NCBI RefSeq assembly: GCF_000751775.1
Contig: NZ_CCRF01000039.1
Span: forward strand, 1-64,000
From: Caldibacillus thermoamylovorans
GTDB lineage: Bacteria; Bacillota; Bacilli; Bacillales; Caldibacillaceae
Reading direction: 5' to 3'
DNA length: 64,000 nt
Made by a program: the position numbers and the translations under genes
The notes under the pieces: generated by a model
Seen by the model: the letters and a program-made list of their open reading frames with translations, nothing else
What the model was told of the DNA's origin: nothing
The model's database searches: none
Part shown: positions 56,205 through 64,000 of the stretch, one piece after another
How positions within the stretch are numbered: the first letter of the stretch is position 1
Layout: the number at the start of each line of letters is the position of its first letter

Positions 56205-57137
56205 ATGAGCAAGAAAAAAATCGGGCTTCTCGTTATGGCTTATGGAACCCCGTATACAGAAGAAGATATTGAACCGTATTATACACATATTCGGCATGGC
56301 AGAAGACCCGCAGATGAATTAATTGACGATTTAAAAAGTCGTTACCGGGCAATTGGCGGTATTTCACCACTGGCTGAAATAACAAAATCCCAGGCAGAAA
56401 AGTTAACGAAATATTTAAATCGTGTTCAAGATGAAGTTGAATTCCAATTGTTTATCGGTTTAAAACATATTCACCCGTTTATTGAAGATGCGGTAAAAGA
56501 AATGCATAAAGAAGGAATTACTGAAGCTGTCAGCATTGTTTTAGCACCGCACTACTCGACCTTTAGTATTAAGGGATATAATGAACGGGCGAAAAAAACA
56601 GCCGATGAACTCGGTGGAATCCAGATCGTTTCCGTTGACCAATGGTATGATGAACCGAAATTTATTGATTTTTGGGTAAATCAATTAAAAGCTACGATAG
56701 AAAAAATGCCGGGAGAAGAGCGCAATCATTCCGTTGTCATTTTCTCGGCACACAGCTTGCCTGAAAAAATTTTACAAGCCGGTGACCCGTACCCCGATCA
56801 ATTAGCCATGACAGCAAAATTAATAGCTGAGAAAGCCGGTATTGATGCGTATGCTGTTGGTTGGCAAAGTGCCGGTCAAACAGCGGAGCCTTGGCTTGGT
56901 CCTGATGTGCAAGACCTAACAAAAGATTTACATAAGGAAAAAGGTTATAAAGCATTTATTTATTGCCCAATCGGGTTTGTTGCAGAACATTTGGAAGTCC
57001 TATTTGATAATGATACAGAATGCCAAATCGTCTGTGAAGAAATTGGAGCAAGCTACTACCGCCCGGAAATGCCAAACGATCACGATCAATTCATCGAAGC
57101 ATTGGCAAATGTTATTTTAAACAGATTAAATGAATAA
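56205..57137 (+). CDS. hemH: coproporphyrin III ferrochelatase
   Basis: A 310-residue ferrochelatase (also called CpfC) that inserts Fe2+ into coproporphyrin III in the Gram-positive pathway. The metal-site His is in [11 protein letters not shown] near residue 180 and the acidic partner in [15 protein letters not shown] near residue 262. Length equals B. subtilis HemH (310). The ATG at 56205 ([14 protein letters not shown]) is set by GAGGTGATACGA. The expected third gene hemY, for coproporphyrinogen oxidase, does not follow; a terminator does. Confidence 0.96.
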   Translation: MSKKKIGLLVMAYGTPYTEEDIEPYYTHIRHGRRPADELIDDLKSRYRAIGGISPLAEITKSQAEKLTKYLNRVQDEVEFQLFIGLKHIHPFIEDAVKEMHKEGITEAVSIVLAPHYSTFSIKGYNERAKKTADELGGIQIVSVDQWYDEPKFIDFWVNQLKATIEKMPGEERNHSVVIFSAHSLPEKILQAGDPYPDQLAMTAKLIAEKAGIDAYAVGWQSAGQTAEPWLGPDVQDLTKDLHKEKGYKAFIYCPIGFVAEHLEVLFDNDTECQIVCEEIGASYYRPEMPNDHDQFIEALANVILNRLNE

Positions 57138-57154
57138 GGAATATAGAAAGTGAA

Positions 57155-57197
57155 AAAAGCTGTCTCATCTGATTCTGTTATGATGAGACAGCTTTTT
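57155..57197 (+). terminator. terminator of hemEH
   Basis: Perfect 15-bp arms AAAAGCTGTCTCATC and GATGAGACAGCTTTT with a 12-base loop, then T. Confidence 0.9.
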
Positions 57198-57254
57198 AGT
57201 GTTCCGCTTATAAGTTTACCTTTTAACTTTGCCTGTTTTCTGATTATTTTAAGA

Positions 57255-57392
57255 TTAGTCCATATCTTTTAAGCCGATGCATTTATGGCAAACATTTCCA
57301 TAACATTCATGTTGTTCCTCAATTTCTTCGCCGCATTTTTGGCAATACTTTGAAGGTAGGTTTTGGAAAAATTCGAGAATACTTAAAATCAT
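57255..57392 (-). CDS. yhfH: YhfH-like small zinc-ribbon protein
   Basis: A 45-residue protein with the four-cysteine pattern CQKC...CYGNVCHKC. It matches YhfH (46 residues in B. subtilis), also located next to yhfI. The ATG at 57392 follows AAGGGGCG; the longer in-frame extension is without support. The function is unknown. It is divergent from yhfI. Confidence 0.85.
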   Translation of the reverse strand: MILSILEFFQNLPSKYCQKCGEEIEEQHECYGNVCHKCIGLKDMD

Positions 57393-57648
57393 TTGAATCG
57401 CCCCTTTTTTAATTTGTATTACCATTGTATTATAACAAGACGAAAAATGCAACTGTGTATTAAAACAAATTATTTATTCTATCCGCGAGTCAAAATTTGT
57501 TATCGAAAGATTTGGGGTAATGTGTGGTAGATAGATGGGTAGCCACTACGGTAATTTTGTCGACGTTAAAAAGAACCTTTAGATTAGGAAATAGTTCGAA
57601 TAATGTAGTATAGTGAATTTTAGAATACTTGGTATAGGAGGTATCTTT

Positions 57649-58383
57649 TTGAAATTAACAATTATTGGTCCGTGGGGCGGGTATCCGAAAGTGAATGAAG
57701 CGAGTGCCGGGTACATATTAGAGCATGACGGTTTCAATCTTTTAATAGATTGTGGAAGCGGGGTATTGTCAAAACTTCAACAATATATAAAACCAACTGA
57801 TCTTGATGCTTGTATCATTAGCCACTATCATCCCGATCATAACGCCGATATTGGTGTACTACAACACGCACTTTTAATTGACATGTACTTGACCGGGAAT
57901 AAAAAAACACTTCCTATCTATGGTCACGATTTTGATAAGGAATCATTTGCAAAGCTTTCTTATAAAGATATTACAATCGGGATAGCTTATGATCCGGAAA
58001 ATGAGTTAAAAATCGGTCCTTTTTCGATCCGTTTTTTACGCACTGTCCATCCCGTTCCGTGCTTCTCATTCCGAATTGAAGCGGATGGAAAGGTATTTGT
58101 GTTTACCGGTGACAGTGCTTTTCAAGAAGCATTTATCGATTTTGCAAAAGATGCAGCGCTTCTTTTGTCCGAATGTAATTTTTATGGTAATATGGATGGC
58201 AGTAGAGCCGGCCATATGAACAGTAGGGATGTAGGAAAATTAGCCGATCAAGCGCAAGTCCAAAGACTGATTTTGACTCATTTGCCTCATTATGGCAATC
58301 TTGAACAATTAGTTTCGGAGGCCGGTGAACGATACAAGGGACCAATTCACTTGGCCAAACTTGGGGATATATGGACGATATAG
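57649..58383 (+). CDS. yhfI: MBL-fold metallohydrolase YhfI
   Basis: A 244-residue metallo-beta-lactamase-fold hydrolase. Metal motifs are ISHYHPDHNADIGV (HxHxDH), a later His in RTVHPVPCFSF, FTGDSAF and LTHLPHYG. It resembles the RNase Z-like branch without a long exosite arm. The TTG at 57649 is set by TAGGAGGT; the frame is open 12 codons further upstream without support. It lies 12 bases before lplJ, and the same pair occurs in B. subtilis. The substrate is unknown. Confidence 0.9.
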   Translation: MKLTIIGPWGGYPKVNEASAGYILEHDGFNLLIDCGSGVLSKLQQYIKPTDLDACIISHYHPDHNADIGVLQHALLIDMYLTGNKKTLPIYGHDFDKESFAKLSYKDITIGIAYDPENELKIGPFSIRFLRTVHPVPCFSFRIEADGKVFVFTGDSAFQEAFIDFAKDAALLLSECNFYGNMDGSRAGHMNSRDVGKLADQAQVQRLILTHLPHYGNLEQLVSEAGERYKGPIHLAKLGDIWTI

Positions 58384-58395
58384 GAGGAGTCTTAC

Positions 58396-59391
58396 ATGCT
58401 TTACGTTGATAATAAAGGAATAAATGACCCGCAAATGAATCTGGCCATTGAGGAGTACATATTAAGAAATTTAGATATCAATGAGTCTTATTTACTTTTT
58501 TATGTAAACGGGCCGTCAATTATCATCGGTCGTAATCAAAATACGATTGAAGAAATTAATACCGAGTACGTTGAGGCAAATGATATTAAAGTGGTCCGTC
58601 GAATGAGCGGCGGTGGTGCGGTATACCACGATTTAGGCAACTTAAATTACAGTTTTATTACGAAAGATGAAGGCAATAGCATCCAAGATAATTTCAAAAA
58701 ATTTACGAAACCGGTAATTGATGCGTTACGAAAACTAGGTGCCAATGCAGAATTGATGGGGAGAAACGATATTGAAATCGACGGTCGCAAAGTTTCCGGT
58801 ACTGCCCAATTTGCAACGGGCGGCAGAATGTACACCCACGGAACTTTGATGTTAAACTCCAATTTGGATAATGTCACAAAAGCATTGAAACCGAAAAAGG
58901 AAAAAATTGAATCCAAAGGTGTTAAATCTGTTCGTGCTCGGGTCGGTAATATTTCCGAATTTATTGATCGGCAAATGACGATTGAAGAGTTTAAACAGTT
59001 TATTTTAGAAAATGTATTTGAAGCGGAAGGCAGTGAAATTAAAGAATACGTACTGACGGATGAAGATTGGAAAAACATCGAGGAATTATCAAAATTGAAA
59101 TATCAAACATGGGAATGGAATTACGGAAAATCACCGAAATCCAATATTCAAAATTCAAAACGTTTCCCGGTTGGTACCATTGATGTTCGTTTACAAGTTG
59201 ATAAAGGCATTATTCAAAATGTGAAAATTTACGGGGATTTCTTTGGCTGGGGGGATGTAGCGGATATTGAAACAAAATTGAAAAACGTTCGCTATAATAA
59301 ATCTGCCTTACAAGACGCATTAAAAGATATAGATATAAAGTATTACTTTGGCAATATCGAAATGGAAGATTTCTTAAATTTAATATACTGA
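58396..59391 (+). CDS. lplJ: lipoate-protein ligase LplJ
   Basis: A 331-residue ATP-dependent lipoate ligase that attaches scavenged lipoate to E2 and GcvH proteins. The family motifs are IIGRNQNTIEEINTEYV, VVRRMSGGGAVYHDLGNLNYSF and GRKVSGTAQF with the conserved Lys in GRKVSG. The C-terminal accessory domain is present. Length equals B. subtilis LplJ (331). AGGAGGAG precedes the ATG. It is in an operon with yhfI and ends at a strong terminator. Confidence 0.95.
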   Translation: MLYVDNKGINDPQMNLAIEEYILRNLDINESYLLFYVNGPSIIIGRNQNTIEEINTEYVEANDIKVVRRMSGGGAVYHDLGNLNYSFITKDEGNSIQDNFKKFTKPVIDALRKLGANAELMGRNDIEIDGRKVSGTAQFATGGRMYTHGTLMLNSNLDNVTKALKPKKEKIESKGVKSVRARVGNISEFIDRQMTIEEFKQFILENVFEAEGSEIKEYVLTDEDWKNIEELSKLKYQTWEWNYGKSPKSNIQNSKRFPVGTIDVRLQVDKGIIQNVKIYGDFFGWGDVADIETKLKNVRYNKSALQDALKDIDIKYYFGNIEMEDFLNLIY

Positions 59392-59396
59392 TTTTC

Positions 59397-59440
59397 AAAG
59401 GCTGTCCAAAGTGTTGACTTTCCTTTTTGGACAGCCTTTC
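59397..59440 (+). terminator. terminator of yhfI-lplJ
   Basis: Perfect 14-bp arms AAAGGCTGTCCAAA and TTTGGACAGCCTTT followed by CTCTACT. Confidence 0.85.
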
Positions 59441-59494
59441 TCTACTCTCAGCGGTTGTGTGGAGAGGAATCTATCAGCTTGCATTAGAATATAC

Positions 59495-59522
59495 TTGACA
59501 CATAAATTTTTGCAATTATAAT
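59495..59522 (+). promoter_or_regulatory. sigma-A promoter of the substrate-binding protein gene
   Basis: TTGACA, 16 bases, TATAAT, an almost ideal promoter. Transcription would start near 59529, giving a leader of about 160 bases. A second possible -10 box (TATAAT at 59550) has no good -35 box. Confidence 0.8.
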
Positions 59523-59528
59523 TAATTT

Positions 59529-59690
59529 ATTACTAATTTGTTTTTTGAATATAATGGTTAACACCAAAACTGTAAAGCTTACACGCAAAGGATAATATTT
59601 GGGGTTGTACGAATGGCGGATTTTGCATAAAATTTCCGTCAAACGTTTTTTGGTGCTAATCAGATAAACTACTTTGGAGGGAAATGGTTA
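59529..59690 (+). ncRNA. strongly folded leader RNA, candidate cis-regulator
   Basis: A long-range stem joins 59556-59570 (GGTTAACACCAAAAC) to 59645-59661 (GTTTTTTGGTGCTAATC) with 14 pairs, one mismatch and a 2-base bulge. Inside are a hairpin TGTAA-AGC-TTACA (59571-59583) and a stem GCAAA/TTTGC (about 59585-59626). The ribosome binding site follows closely. It has no T-box sequence and I match it to no riboswitch class. The structure is read by eye. Confidence 0.5.
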
Positions 59691-60704
59691 ATGGGGAAGT
59701 TGAGAAAAAGTGTTTCTTTCATCTTGCTTGCGAGTCTGTTAATTCTTGCAGGTTGCACGTCAAATAAAGAGTCTTCATCCGGTGGAAACGGCGGCTCAAA
59801 TTCGAAAAGTGGAGGAGGAGAAACATATACAATTGGAATCAGCCAATATGTGAATCACCCGTCTTTGGATGCGGCAACGGAAGGGTTTAAAAAAGCATTG
59901 AAAGAATCAGGGTTAAAGGTGAAATATGATGAGCAAAACGCTCAAAATGATCCGAATAATGCCAAAACCGTGGCACAAAATCTTGTTAACAGCGGGGTTG
60001 ACTTAATTTTTGCCAATGCAACACCAAGCGCTCAGGCAGCTGCGGGTGCGACAAGCGATATTCCAATCGTATTTACCTCGGTAACCGACCCGATTGGAGC
60101 TGAATTAGTAAAATCAATGGAATCACCCGGAGGAAATGTGACGGGAACGGCAGATATGCATCCCGACTCGATTCCGAATACAATTAAATTTATTGATGAA
60201 CAAATGGATGTAAAAAAAGTCGGAACAATTTATAATGCCGGTGAACAAAATTCAGTGAAACAAATCGATGAAATGAAAAAAGCGATAAAAGGTACTGATT
60301 TACAATTGGTCGAAAAAATTGTGGCTAATACTTCTGAAGTTAAGCAAGCTGCAGATGCACTTGTTGACAGTGTTGATGTGATATATATTGTTACAGATAA
60401 CACGGTTGTTTCGGGATTAGAATCCGTCATACAAGTTGCCCAGAGCAAGGATATTCCATTATTTGTCGGAGAATTGGACTCCGTTAAACGGGGTGGATTT
60501 GCTGCATACGGTTTTGACTATGCCGATATCGGTTATGAAGCCGGACAACTTGCAATTCAAATTTTAAAGGATGGGAAGAAACCTAGTGAACTTCCTGCCC
60601 AATATCCGCAAAAATTGAAGCTGGTTATTAACAAAACCGCTGCTAAAGAAATGGGGATTCAAATAAAGCCGGAATGGGATGAATTGGCGGAATATGTTGA
60701 ATGA
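59691..60704 (+). CDS. ABC substrate-binding lipoprotein, TrpX-like (PF04392)
   Basis: A 337-residue lipoprotein. The signal peptide ends in ILAGCTSNK, so the Cys near residue 22 is lipidated, and a Ser/Gly-rich linker follows. The mature part is a two-lobe periplasmic-type binding protein (ISQYVNHPSLDAATEGFKKAL, DIPIVFTSVTDPIGAELV, GFDYADIGYEAGQLAIQIL) of the ABC_sub_bind family that serves tryptophan or tyrosine importers. Its normal permease and ATPase genes are missing; azlCD follow. GGAGGG precedes the ATG. The partner transporter may be elsewhere. Confidence 0.9.
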   Translation: MGKLRKSVSFILLASLLILAGCTSNKESSSGGNGGSNSKSGGGETYTIGISQYVNHPSLDAATEGFKKALKESGLKVKYDEQNAQNDPNNAKTVAQNLVNSGVDLIFANATPSAQAAAGATSDIPIVFTSVTDPIGAELVKSMESPGGNVTGTADMHPDSIPNTIKFIDEQMDVKKVGTIYNAGEQNSVKQIDEMKKAIKGTDLQLVEKIVANTSEVKQAADALVDSVDVIYIVTDNTVVSGLESVIQVAQSKDIPLFVGELDSVKRGGFAAYGFDYADIGYEAGQLAIQILKDGKKPSELPAQYPQKLKLVINKTAAKEMGIQIKPEWDELAEYVE

Positions 60705-60727
60705 TATCGTGAAGAAGAAGCGTACCA

Positions 60728-60774
60728 AATTGGTTTAATGGGCAATCCATAGAGCATGGATTGAAGTTTCACCA
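60728..60774 (+). repeat. degenerate copy of the structured repeat (copy 6)
   Basis: ATTGGTTTAATGGGCAATCC, then a perfect 8-bp hairpin (CAATCCAT at 60743-60750, ATGGATTG at 60756-60763) and the tail GAAGTTTCACC. The 5' core and stem bases differ from other copies, but the layout and tail agree. Confidence 0.55.
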
Positions 60775-60924
60775 AATATATTGTATAGCAATCTATAATA
60801 ACGGAGTCAGTCATATATGTCTGTACTCCTTTATTATTTCATGGTCATATATTCTAGTAATCTTTTGAAATACAAACTTGTTTTGTGTTCTTTTTGTTAC
60901 ATGTGGATTTTAGGAGGGGTTGTT

Positions 60925-61653
60925 TTGGAAACGAATGTACTGGATAAACCTGCAAACCAATTTAAACTTGGTTTACAAGGCGGTGCTACAATTGCCATCG
61001 GGTATATGCCGGTTGCAATTACATATGGGTTTATTGCCAAAACAACGGGGCTGACTCTGGGTGAAACCATTTTAATGAGCCTCATTGTTTATGCGGGTGC
61101 ATCCCAATATATGTCTCTGGATATGATTTCTAAACAGATTGGAGTCATTGAAATTATTTTGACGACGTTCATCGTTAATATTCGTCACTTGTTGATGAGT
61201 GCATCGTTAAACGAAAAAGTAGAGCAAGACAAACCGATCAAAAAGGCGCTTTATGCTTTCGGTATCACTGATGAAACTTTTTCTGTCGCAGCGGTTCAGA
61301 AAGAAAAATTGACAACTGGTTATATGTTTGGACTAACGTTCATAGCTTATAGTAGCTGGGTTTGTTTTTCCGGTGTAGGCTATATTGTTGGTGCCAGTCT
61401 TCCTGAACTTTTTCAAGAAGGAATGTCGATTGCGCTTTATGCAATGTTCATCGGGCTGTTAGTGCCGTCGATGAAAGGGAGTAGGAAAGTTGTCTTTCTC
61501 GCAACAGTTGCTGCCTTATTTAATAGTTTATTTGTTATGACGGAAGTTTTGTCAACGGGTTGGGCAATTGTTTGTTCAACATTAATTTCGTCATGCCTTG
61601 TTGAACTCATTATTCTGTTGAAGAAAGGGAAGGAGGATGGACCGAGTGAATAG
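60925..61653 (+). CDS. azlC: AzlC-family branched-chain amino acid exporter, large subunit
   Basis: A 242-residue membrane protein with about five to seven helices. The family segments TIAIGYMPVAITYGFIAK, YAGASQYMSLDMI and FGITDETFSVAA are visible. With AzlD it exports branched-chain amino acids and analogues such as 4-azaleucine. The TTG at 60925 is set by TAGGAGGGG; a longer frame starts at 60817 without support. It overlaps azlD by eight bases. Confidence 0.9.
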   Translation: METNVLDKPANQFKLGLQGGATIAIGYMPVAITYGFIAKTTGLTLGETILMSLIVYAGASQYMSLDMISKQIGVIEIILTTFIVNIRHLLMSASLNEKVEQDKPIKKALYAFGITDETFSVAAVQKEKLTTGYMFGLTFIAYSSWVCFSGVGYIVGASLPELFQEGMSIALYAMFIGLLVPSMKGSRKVVFLATVAALFNSLFVMTEVLSTGWAIVCSTLISSCLVELIILLKKGKEDGPSE

Positions 61654-61951
61654 CCAAATTGTTTGGATGATTATTGGAATGGGACTGGCTACGTACATTC
61701 CGAGAATGATTCCCCTTGTTATCTTACAAAAATTGCAACTACCCGTGTTTTTGCAAAATATCCTGCAAAACGTCCCTTATGCGATTCTTGGTGCACTCAT
61801 ATTCCCAGGCGTATTTTTTATTCATGAGGACATCTGGTTCGGGGTTGTTGGTGCGGCGATTGCTTTTACCTTTGCCTCTTTTTTCTCGAATGTTGTTGTT
61901 GTCGTAATCGGGTCAATCTTTGCATTGTCTGTCGTTTCTTTTTATTTTTAA
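61646..61951 (+). CDS. azlD: AzlD-family branched-chain amino acid exporter, small subunit
   Basis: A 101-residue membrane protein with four hydrophobic segments, starting VNSQIVWMIIGMGLATYIPRMIP; the TYIPRMIPL motif is typical of AzlD. The GTG at 61646 is nine bases from AAGGAGG, which touches the alternative ATG at 61637. It is coupled to azlC by the overlap. Confidence 0.9.
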   Translation: MNSQIVWMIIGMGLATYIPRMIPLVILQKLQLPVFLQNILQNVPYAILGALIFPGVFFIHEDIWFGVVGAAIAFTFASFFSNVVVVVIGSIFALSVVSFYF

Positions 61952-62005
61952 TTTTTAATTTAGAAAAACAAGGGGAACATACAAAAGTGGGATACTAACA
62001 AATGG

Positions 62006-63280
62006 TTGGTGAATAGGTTGAGAAAGAAAATAATCCTCATCTTCTTGACATGTTATGTTTTATTTATCGGTTTTCTTTATTTGTATTTATTTAATTGGAA
62101 CACGGGAGCGCTGTCGGCGGATGAAATAGGAACCGCGGTAGATCCGGCAACCTTCCTTACTGGAGAAGAATTGGTCTTGTCCGAGCAATATTCAAATATC
62201 CGGAATCTTTTGTTTTTCTTGGGAATTCCGTATGAATGGCTGTTTTATTTGCTCATTTTACTGCTTGGAATTGGAAAAGTTTTTGAAAAATGGGCAGAAT
62301 CAACTTCAAAAAGATGGCTGTTTAAAAGTGCGATTTTCACCTTTTGTTTATCCTTTGCTTCTTTTTTATTCTTTTTTCCACTGGGATTTGTCGGCTACCG
62401 GTTATCAAAAAGTTACGGTCTTTCGAATGAAACGTTCCATGGTTGGATGCGGGATCAACTAATTGACTTTTGGATTAAATGGGTGTTTTTATTTATTATC
62501 GTCACATTCCTGTATTGGTTAATCAGGAAAAGTGAAAAACGCTGGTGGTTATATGCTTGGTTTCTCTCCATACCATTTACAGTATTTATGATGTTTATCC
62601 AGCCGGTTATCATTGATCCTTTATACAATGATTTTTATCCGTTAAAAGACAAGGCTTTGGAAGATAAAATTCTTTCGTTGGCAGCTAAGGCGGATATCCC
62701 CGCAGAGCATGTCTATGAAGTAAATATGTCGGAAAAAACAAATACGCTCAATGCCTATGTGACAGGAATCGGTTCGAATTCGCGAATTGTCTTATGGGAT
62801 ACAACATTAACGAAATTAGATGACGAGGAAATTTTGTTTATCATGGCTCATGAGATGGCCCATTATGTTGAAAAACATATTTATTTCGGGATTGCCGGTA
62901 CTCTATTGTTATTATTGGCAGGGTTATTTATAACGGCAAAATTGTTGGACGTTTTATGTGATAAATATGGCGGGATATTGAGGATTTCTGACAAAACAAA
63001 CCTTTCTTCTTTACCACTTATTTTACTTATTTTATCGGTCTTGTCCTTTGCAGCAAGCCCGATATCCAATGCCGTCAGTCGTTATCAAGAAGAACGAGCC
63101 GACCGTTATGCCATTGAAATGACAAGAGATGTCGATGCAGGGATTTCAACTTTTCATGAATTAACAAGAGCAGGACTTAGTCAAGTAAATCCACCGAAAC
63201 TTGTGAAATGGTTTCGATATGGCCATCCGACCATGAAGGAGCGGATTGAAATGATTGAAACATATGAGCAAAATAAGTAG
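62006..63280 (+). CDS. yhfN: M48 membrane metalloprotease YhfN (Ste24/CAAX-protease-like)
   Basis: A 424-residue integral membrane protease with about seven helices and the zinc motif FIMAHEMAHYVEKH near residue 280; the third ligand is in RYQEERADRYAIEM. Length is near B. subtilis YhfN (426). Its fold is that of Ste24-type proteases; the natural substrate is unknown. Start is uncertain among TTG 62006, GTG 62009 and TTG 62018, the last with GGTTGGTG upstream. It is monocistronic after azlCD. Confidence 0.9.
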   Translation: MVNRLRKKIILIFLTCYVLFIGFLYLYLFNWNTGALSADEIGTAVDPATFLTGEELVLSEQYSNIRNLLFFLGIPYEWLFYLLILLLGIGKVFEKWAESTSKRWLFKSAIFTFCLSFASFLFFFPLGFVGYRLSKSYGLSNETFHGWMRDQLIDFWIKWVFLFIIVTFLYWLIRKSEKRWWLYAWFLSIPFTVFMMFIQPVIIDPLYNDFYPLKDKALEDKILSLAAKADIPAEHVYEVNMSEKTNTLNAYVTGIGSNSRIVLWDTTLTKLDDEEILFIMAHEMAHYVEKHIYFGIAGTLLLLLAGLFITAKLLDVLCDKYGGILRISDKTNLSSLPLILLILSVLSFAASPISNAVSRYQEERADRYAIEMTRDVDAGISTFHELTRAGLSQVNPPKLVKWFRYGHPTMKERIEMIETYEQNK

Positions 63281-63402
63281 ATGCTGTTATTCAGGGTCCG
63301 GGCAAAAGAAAAGGTCCGGGCCTTAACTTTTTACTGGAATTGATTTTGTCGCAAAGCTTCATTATCGGTGGTTTAAACTGGATGGGGGAAACGAAGACCC
63401 AG

Positions 63403-63427
63403 AAAAAAACTGCTAAAACAGCAGTTA
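63403..63427 (-). terminator. terminator of yhzC
   Basis: Perfect arms AACTGCT and AGCAGTT with a 5-base loop, and seven T on the minus strand. Confidence 0.85.
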
Positions 63428-63450
63428 GAAGGTTGCTTGTAAAACTTAAG

Positions 63451-63687
63451 CTAAGCATTTAATTGTTCTTCTATTTCTGTCAATTGTTTTGCAAGAAGGA
63501 AAAATGATTCTCTATCACATTGATCAATTGCTTCATCAATTTTTTCTTTAATCACTCTTCTCTTTTCCTTTAAGAGTGCTTCTTGAATCAACAAATCGAT
63601 GTAGACCGATTGAATAAATTTATCCTTTTGTTGTGTATTCTCTAATGATGCTTTTGTCAATTCAGCAAAAGAATTTTCCCTTTTCAT
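63451..63687 (-). CDS. yhzC: IDEAL-domain protein, YhzC-like
   Basis: A 78-residue helical, highly charged protein with an IDEAL-type C-terminal motif KIDEAIDQCDRESFFLLAKQ. The ATG at 63687 follows GAGGAGGAAACG. It is divergent from comK, and a small gene called yhzC has the same place in B. subtilis. The function is unknown. The symbol rests partly on position. Confidence 0.75.
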   Translation of the reverse strand: MKRENSFAELTKASLENTQQKDKFIQSVYIDLLIQEALLKEKRRVIKEKIDEAIDQCDRESFFLLAKQLTEIEEQLNA

Positions 63688-63924
63688 AACGTTTCCTCCT
63701 CTCATTTTTTACTTCCCTTAGACTTCAGCCGACGAAAAATAATTATTAGTAACATTATATTCGTAAACGGGTAAAAACTCAACCTATTTTATCTAATGTT
63801 CAGAAAAAGTTTTAAATGGTGATTGTTATATTTATTTATAAAAATACAAAATGTCTATGGACTATATAGAAAAAACATGATAAAATAAAACTGTATGTGT
63901 GCTTAAAATAAAAAGGAGGAAATT

Positions 63925-64000
63925 ATGTCGCAGAAAGTGGTAAAAACATGTTTTGAATTTCAATTTGATTCAATGATTATGGCCATCATCCCCGAGCAGT
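63925..64000 (+). CDS. comK: competence transcription factor ComK (5' part only)
   Basis: The first 25 codons, MSQKVVKTCFEFQFDSMIMA followed by IIPEQ, are cut by the window end. The MSQK opening and the AIIPE segment align with ComK of B. subtilis (MSQK... IAVLPEE). AAAAGGAGGAAATT precedes the ATG. Divergent yhzC supports it. ComK activates DNA uptake genes. The 237 bases upstream are AT-rich with A- and T-tracts, but no correctly spaced ComK box could be identified. Confidence 0.75.
   Translation, partial: MSQKVVKTCFEFQFDSMIMAIIPEQ

Noticed and set aside
59529-59690. T-box leader before the TrpX-like gene
   Set aside because: No AGGGTGGNACCGCG antiterminator sequence and no terminator hairpin before the start codon.
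63291-63325. Terminator after yhfN
   Set aside because: GTCCGGGC occurs twice, but as a direct repeat, so it cannot form the expected stem; only a weak local hairpin is possible.
63688-63924. ComK autoregulatory boxes upstream of comK
   Set aside because: A- and T-tracts are present but no AAAA-N5-TTTT pair at the correct spacing.

Overview
The window is chromosomal DNA from a low-GC, endospore-forming Firmicute of the family Bacillaceae. The evidence is a small acid-soluble spore protein, SpoVR, YhaL, tiny YjcZ-type membrane peptides, AGGAGG-type ribosome binding sites, frequent TTG/GTG starts and long blocks of gene order known from the yhc-yhd-yhe-yha-yhf-comK part of the Bacillus subtilis chromosome. 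The order is rearranged relative to B. subtilis and several expected genes (hemY, pbpF, tatC) are absent from their usual places. No rRNA, tRNA, CRISPR array, prophage or intact insertion sequence is visible. I cannot name the species.

Layout. 0.2-8.3 kb: topB, an aldo/keto reductase, yhcT, yhcU, a ypsA-like gene, a thiol-disulfide pair (bdbC plus a thioredoxin-like partner), yhdB and an M14 carboxypeptidase. 8.4-15.4 kb: the glutamate synthase locus gltC / gltAB with a readable promoter and activator site. 15.7-19 kb: spoVR and small unknown genes. 19.4-23.2 kb: lactate utilisation, lutR-lutABC. 23.5-29.4 kb: an Rpn/PD-(D/E)XK protein, an MFS pump, cardiolipin synthase, an orphan sporulation-type kinase, tatA and an SASP gene. 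29.6-38.5 kb: yheD, yheB, yheA, yhaX, an acyl-CoA ligase under a cre site, yjlC-ndh and yhzD. 38.7-45.2 kb: the yhaO-yhaN-yhaM-yhaL nuclease cluster and prsA. 45.4-48.8 kb: tiny membrane peptides, yhaI, hpr and trpP with a TRAP site. 49-54.7 kb: hit, ecsABC, a yhaA-like amidohydrolase and hmoB. 55.1-64 kb: hemEH, yhfH, yhfI, lplJ, an orphan substrate-binding lipoprotein, azlCD, yhfN, yhzC and the first 25 codons of comK.

Functional themes are secretion and envelope folding (prsA, ecsABC, bdbC, tatA, yhfN), carbon and nitrogen flow (gltAB, lutABC, acyl-CoA ligase, ndh), heme synthesis and breakdown (hemEH, hmoB) and the transition to sporulation or competence (hpr, kinase, spoVR, comK).

The most unusual content is non-coding. 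A family of about 70-155 bp structured repeats occurs at least five times, plus one degenerate copy, always intergenic and always in the same orientation. Hairpin arms change together between copies, which points to selection on structure. Two copies bracket the tiny-membrane-peptide genes. Other signals are a strongly folded leader upstream of the orphan substrate-binding protein, a TRAP site with eight NAG triplets at exact 5-nt spacing, a 33-bp palindrome over the lutR promoter, and a PerR-box-like site in front of hemE.
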